Origin: Desulfosporosinus sp. OT
GTDB lineage: Bacteria > Bacillota > Desulfitobacteriia > Desulfitobacteriales > Desulfitobacteriaceae
Direction of reading: 5' to 3'
NCBI RefSeq assembly: GCF_000224515.1
Contig: NZ_AGAF01000263.1
Coordinates: 24,372 to 88,371 of the forward strand
DNA length: 64,000 bases
The position numbers were made by a program, and so were the translations under genes. Shown in pieces: positions 61,351 through 64,000 of the stretch (positions within the stretch are counted from its first letter, which is position 1; every line of letters begins with the position of its first letter). The notes below the pieces were generated by a model that had not been told where the DNA came from, ran no database searches, and worked only from the letters and a program-made list of their open reading frames with translations.

Positions 61351-61929
61351 TTATCTATTAAAAATAGGCAGTAATGTTAGACTTTGGTAAGCTAGTCCCA
61401 AAACTGCACTGACATTTAATAATTTATTATCTGTCAAAGAAACCAAGACGAACAATACCGTTACTAAAACGATTGACGAAGTCTTAAGTTTGGCTTTTAA
61501 GCTACTAGAGTGAATTGGCTTTGCTTCACTATCCACAGGGGCTAAGAAAGAAACAATAAATAAAGAAACCAGTAATATGAAGATCAGAACATATTTATGA
61601 GTGAAGTTATAACTAACAAGTTGTTTAGACAAAATTCCAATTAAACTGTAACTAATAGAACCAAAGATTAAACATTTTAGTGGGTTATTAAAATGCGCTC
61701 CACCTGATACTCTTCGTAATAAACCGCCGGAAATTGCTGCAAAAACAGTCGGCAATAGGGCATTAAAAGCATATCCCGATAGTATTATTAAAAATGAACC
61801 TACCACGAAAAGAAGTAACGTTTCAATAACATAAGCGATAATTTCCTTTTTATCCTCATTATAATCTAATTCATTTGTTAATATATTAGTCAATCTATTA
61901 CTAAAACTTTCAGAGAGGTTTATGTTCAT
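61351..61929 (-). CDS. agrB: AgrB-like cysteine protease/peptide processing membrane protein
   Basis: 192 residues of the AgrB family with about five hydrophobic segments. The catalytic pair His79 and Cys86 lies in SGGAHFNNPLKCLIFGS, matching the usual H-N6-C spacing. AgrB cuts AgrD and closes the thiolactone. The start overlaps the end of the upstream kinase-less sensor-like gene by 20 bases, with only a weak ribosome binding site of its own, so translation is probably coupled. Confidence 0.93.
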   Translation of the reverse strand: MNINLSESFSNRLTNILTNELDYNEDKKEIIAYVIETLLLFVVGSFLIILSGYAFNALLPTVFAAISGGLLRRVSGGAHFNNPLKCLIFGSISYSLIGILSKQLVSYNFTHKYVLIFILLVSLFIVSFLAPVDSEAKPIHSSSLKAKLKTSSIVLVTVLFVLVSLTDNKLLNVSAVLGLAYQSLTLLPIFNR

Positions 61930-62392
61930 TATTATTTAACTTCTTTCTTTGCAATTTATTTAATAAAAAGGCAGAGAAGAACAAAATAAGTACATGAGGT
62001 TCTCCTATCATAATCCTGACAACTGAGTCATTTGATAGAGTTTCGGGCGTTACACCAATAATAGACATTAACAACGCTAGACAGACAAACTCAAATGTTA
62101 CTAAAACTAAGAAACTCAATAAACATGCAATTAGTGATAAACCTAAATCACCCTTGCCTAACCAAGTTAGAGATATAAATAATACGACGGTTAACAAAAT
62201 AGTATGAAACCCAAAAGGGATGGGAAATAATCTCACTATATATGCACTAACGGCTAACACAGTCCCAATTAATAAAATCTTTTTCCATTTCAACGGGATT
62301 CCGGCAATTACAAATGCCAAAGATACAACGGCAGTTTGTTCAGGTATCCCTTGTAAAAGCAAAGCAAGCAATGGAATTTTTATTAATCTCAC
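61910..62392 (-). CDS. Kinase-less AgrC-like membrane sensor domain protein, copy 2
   Basis: 160 residues, about five hydrophobic segments and no cytoplasmic kinase domain; ends in KLQRKKLNNNEHKPL. It shares strong similarity with the upstream copy (62617-63084): RLIKIPL.AL.LQGIPEQ, LAFVIAGI.LKW, VRLFPIPFG.HTILL and TPETL.ND.V.RI. It resembles the polytopic N-terminal sensor halves found before GHKL kinase domains in AgrC-like proteins of related Clostridia, from memory. GTG start with a short-spaced GAGG. It overlaps agrB, so it belongs to the agr operon. Confidence 0.7.
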   Translation of the reverse strand: MRLIKIPLLALLLQGIPEQTAVVSLAFVIAGIPLKWKKILLIGTVLAVSAYIVRLFPIPFGFHTILLTVVLFISLTWLGKGDLGLSLIACLLSFLVLVTFEFVCLALLMSIIGVTPETLSNDSVVRIMIGEPHVLILFFSAFLLNKLQRKKLNNNEHKPL

Positions 62393-62489
62393 AACCTCTC
62401 TAATTTCAAAAGCATAACCATAACTAACTACATGATATTACGCCCTACAATTCTTTCTCTATTTTTAATTAATTATTGCACACTCCATG

Positions 62490-62520
62490 AGCGAATTTAC
62501 GCGAATCTTGTCTTACTAGA
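62490..62520 (-). repeat. Direct-repeat element upstream of sensor copy 2
   Basis: On the plus strand CGAAT (62492-62496), five bases, CGAAT (62502-62506), then TTGTC (62508-62512). The same arrangement occurs upstream of copy 1. The 10-bp period puts both CGAAT blocks on one face of the helix, as for a regulator dimer site. Confidence 0.6.
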
Positions 62521-62616
62521 AAATAATTTCCAGATTTGGAGAGGGATTTTAGAATAAAGATTTGGCCCTATCGCACTATGTTCAATAATTAACAAGTCAT
62601 ATCTTCTTGACCATAT

Positions 62617-63084
62617 CTAAAGGTGAATTCCTGAGGTTATGTATAATTTATTTACTAGAAACGCAGAGATAAATAGTAGGAGCATATTCAATTCACCCAC
62701 TAAAATCCTAAGAACTAAGTCATTGAATAAGGTTTCTGGTGTAAATCCGAATATTTGCATAACCAATGACATACAAGTTAATTCGAAAATTCCTAATACC
62801 AAAAAAGTTATTGAACTTGCCATGAAGGATAGGGCGACATCCCCCTTGGTAAACTTAGTCAAAATTATAAATAACATTATGAGTAGTAAAATAGTATGAA
62901 TTCCAAAAGGAATAGGAAATAATCTCACCACATACGCACAGAAAGCTTGGCCAATCCCTATCATTAGAATTCTATCCCACTTTAGGTGTATTCCAGCTAT
63001 TACAAATGCTAACGTAGTCACTGCGACCTGTTCAGGTATCCCTTGTAAGATTAAAGCAATTAATGGGATTTTAATTAATCTCAC
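62617..63084 (-). CDS. Kinase-less AgrC-like membrane sensor domain protein, copy 1
   Basis: 155 residues from the GTG at 63084, which has GGAGG nearby; the longer frame to 63174 adds 30 residues without homology to copy 2. About five hydrophobic segments with RLIKIPLIALILQGIPEQ and VRLFPIPFGIHTILL, very similar to copy 2, ending in NKLYITSGIHL. The similarity stops at the NKL position, right where copy 2 goes on to overlap agrB; copy 1 thus looks like a duplicate of the promoter and sensor part without agrBD. It stands upstream of copy 2 with 224 bases between. Confidence 0.7.
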   Translation of the reverse strand: MRLIKIPLIALILQGIPEQVAVTTLAFVIAGIHLKWDRILMIGIGQAFCAYVVRLFPIPFGIHTILLLIMLFIILTKFTKGDVALSFMASSITFLVLGIFELTCMSLVMQIFGFTPETLFNDLVLRILVGELNMLLLFISAFLVNKLYITSGIHL

Positions 63085-63244
63085 CACCCCTCCAACTAGA
63101 ATTAAGAAATGTTCTACATGATAAATCCTTCCGAAAATAACCCAATCTGACAAACCTCTGCAAGGATTCCTCATGCCTCGCTATAAACGTTTAAACACCA
63201 GATGCCCCATTCTTCTTTTGCATTCTATTATTACACACGCATGT

Positions 63245-63275
63245 GACGAATTCACACGAATGTTGTCCTACACGA
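63245..63275 (-). repeat. Direct-repeat element upstream of sensor copy 1
   Basis: On the plus strand CGAAT (63247-63251), five bases, CGAAT (63257-63261), then TTGTC (63263-63267). Its first part, TGACGAA, matches the Spo0A box TGNCGAA; the corresponding part in copy 2 does not match it well. Confidence 0.6.
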
Positions 63276-63299
63276 AAAATCTCTCTAAATCTTTTCATA

Positions 63300-63328
63300 T
63301 TTACACTTACACCCTTTGGTAATATAAT
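63300..63328 (+). promoter_or_regulatory. Promoter of the thiS/thiG operon
   Basis: TTTACA at 63300-63305 and TATAAT at 63323-63328, exactly 17 bases apart. Transcription would start about 55 bases before the TPP aptamer. Confidence 0.65.
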
Positions 63329-63390
63329 GGGCTCAGGCTTAATACAACTAAGAGAGTATAACACTAAGCCAGTCAACTGAATACGTATGT

Positions 63391-63474
63391 TTGCTAGGGG
63401 TGCCCTTTGGGGCTGAGATGAGGAAACTCGATCCCTTTGAACCTGATCTGGTTAATACCAGCGGAGGAAAGCAA
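63391..63474 (+). promoter_or_regulatory. TPP riboswitch upstream of thiS
   Basis: THI-box consensus is complete: TTGCTAGGGGTGCC closing stem start, GGGGCTGAGATGAGGAAA, CCCTTTGAACCTGATCTGGT, TAATACCAGCGGAGGAAAGCAA, with TTGCT and AGCAA forming P1. Confidence 0.96.
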
Positions 63475-63499
63475 TAGTTTTACTTATACATAGGAATAT

Positions 63500-63534
63500 A
63501 AGTGAGAGCTGCTTACCGCAGTTCTCACTTTTTT
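63500..63534 (+). terminator. Riboswitch-linked terminator
   Basis: AAGTGAGA-G-CTGC pairs with GCAG-T-TCTCACTT around a 5-base loop and is followed by TTTTTTA. Located between the aptamer and thiS, it is the expression platform for TPP repression. Confidence 0.85.
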
Positions 63535-63618
63535 ATGTTAAACCTCCCTGGTGCCATAGCAGTAAGACAAGTAATGACTAGCAAACACGTGAAATCAAGC
63601 GAAAGGAGGACGTTTTCG

Positions 63619-63819
63619 ATGCAGATTGTTGTAAACGGTGAAGCACAGGAGATTCTCTCAGAATGTACCGTATTGCAGTTTCTCGAAAACAAAGCTGTGA
63701 CCCTTAAAGCGGCGGTCGTGGAGCTCAATGGTAAAATCCTAATGCAAGAACAATGGCCGAGTACTTTTTTACACGCAGACGACCGTTTAGAAATCTTAAT
63801 TTTTATGGGAGGGGGCTAA
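63619..63819 (+). CDS. thiS: ThiS sulfur-carrier protein
   Basis: 66 residues with the ubiquitin-like ThiS fold: [12 protein letters not shown] at the start and the GG C-terminus (MGGG) that is thiocarboxylated. Donates sulfur for thiazole synthesis. AAGGAGGA before the ATG. Upstream is a TPP riboswitch, downstream thiG begins 4 bases past the stop. Confidence 0.95.
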   Translation: MQIVVNGEAQEILSECTVLQFLENKAVTLKAAVVELNGKILMQEQWPSTFLHADDRLEILIFMGGG

Positions 63820-63823
63820 TAAC

Positions 63824-64000
63824 TTGAACGATATTAAACAGAGTCTTAATTCAACGGATGACAGTCTACTCATCGGAGGAGTAAATTTGCATAGCCGACT
63901 GTTCGTAGGAACCGGCAAATTTTCTTCGCATGAAATAGTGCCTCAGGTGTTGGAAGCAAGCGGCAGCCAAGTGGTAACGATGGCTTTACGCCGAGTCGAC
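63824..64000 (+). CDS. thiG: ThiG thiazole synthase, N-terminal part (truncated by window edge)
   Basis: The first 59 codons are in the window. TTG start with GGGAGGGGGC upstream. Readable as [20 protein letters not shown] and then [15 protein letters not shown], the ThiG beginning. Builds the thiazole of thiamine from DXP, dehydroglycine and thiocarboxylated ThiS. It is translated right after thiS under the TPP riboswitch. Confidence 0.93.
   Translation, partial: MNDIKQSLNSTDDSLLIGGVNLHSRLFVGTGKFSSHEIVPQVLEASGSQVVTMALRRVD

Noticed and set aside
1-64000. CRISPR arrays, insertion sequences or prophage
   Set aside because: No spaced direct repeat array, no transposase and no phage structural gene could be read in any frame.

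Overview
The window looks like chromosomal DNA of a strictly anaerobic, spore-forming, low-GC Firmicute of the Desulfosporosinus/Desulfitobacterium group (Peptococcaceae sensu lato). This placement is inferred from gene content: a mercury-methylation hgcAB pair, an electron-bifurcating lactate dehydrogenase-Etf set, rubrerythrin, a sulfide:quinone oxidoreductase-like enzyme, a bacillithiol deacetylase, a PAS sporulation-type kinase and an agr-type peptide system. Almost every gene has a strong GGAGG-type ribosome binding site. No insertion sequence, prophage or CRISPR array was seen. Most transcription units are short and end in clear intrinsic terminators.

Layout. 1-3.8 kb: start of a UvrD/PcrA-type helicase, then a TPP-riboswitch-controlled pyrimidine/thiamine-precursor ABC transporter (thiXYZ plus a thiamine-binding protein). 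3.9-10.7 kb: small housekeeping and unknown genes, tRNA-Gly(TCC), an orphan ParA, TrmB, and a membrane-anchored PstS-like protein. 11-14 kb: LysR/MFS divergent pair and rubrerythrin. 14.6-17.1 kb: a receptor with SBP, PAS, GGDEF and HD-GYP domains. 17.3-19.5 kb: arsR-arsC-hgcA-hgcB, an ArsR-controlled mercury methylation operon with two operators flanking its promoter. 19.6-22.9 kb: HtrA-like protease, nitroreductase, FMN-binding protein, Crp/Fnr regulator. 23-28 kb: a BcrA-type ABC exporter with its own two-component system. 28-35 kb: yojF-bshB2, a TDT-family carrier, a CysL-like regulator, fused trehalose synthase/phosphatase. 35-46 kb: HxlR-controlled flavoprotein, ABC exporter, SQR-like enzyme, several small proteins (including a Cys-rich 53-residue protein), HD hydrolase, YkuK, MoaE-like protein, M23 peptidase with bactofilin. 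46-53.6 kb: MBL-fold protein, a YhaO/YhaN-type nuclease/SMC pair whose active sites are both destroyed, and a molybdopterin oxidoreductase. 54.7-58.3 kb: lctBCD-like operon. 59.3-63.3 kb: an agr-like module made of two tandem kinase-less sensor-like membrane proteins, AgrB, a 40-residue AgrD precursor and a PAS histidine kinase. 63.3 kb-end: a second TPP riboswitch with thiS and the start of thiG.

The features I judge most worth attention are the ArsR-gated hgcAB operon, the agr module with duplicated promoter/sensor units sharing a CGAAT-N5-CGAAT element, and the pseudo-enzymatic YhaO/YhaN pair. All functional assignments come from reading motifs by eye; no database search was possible.
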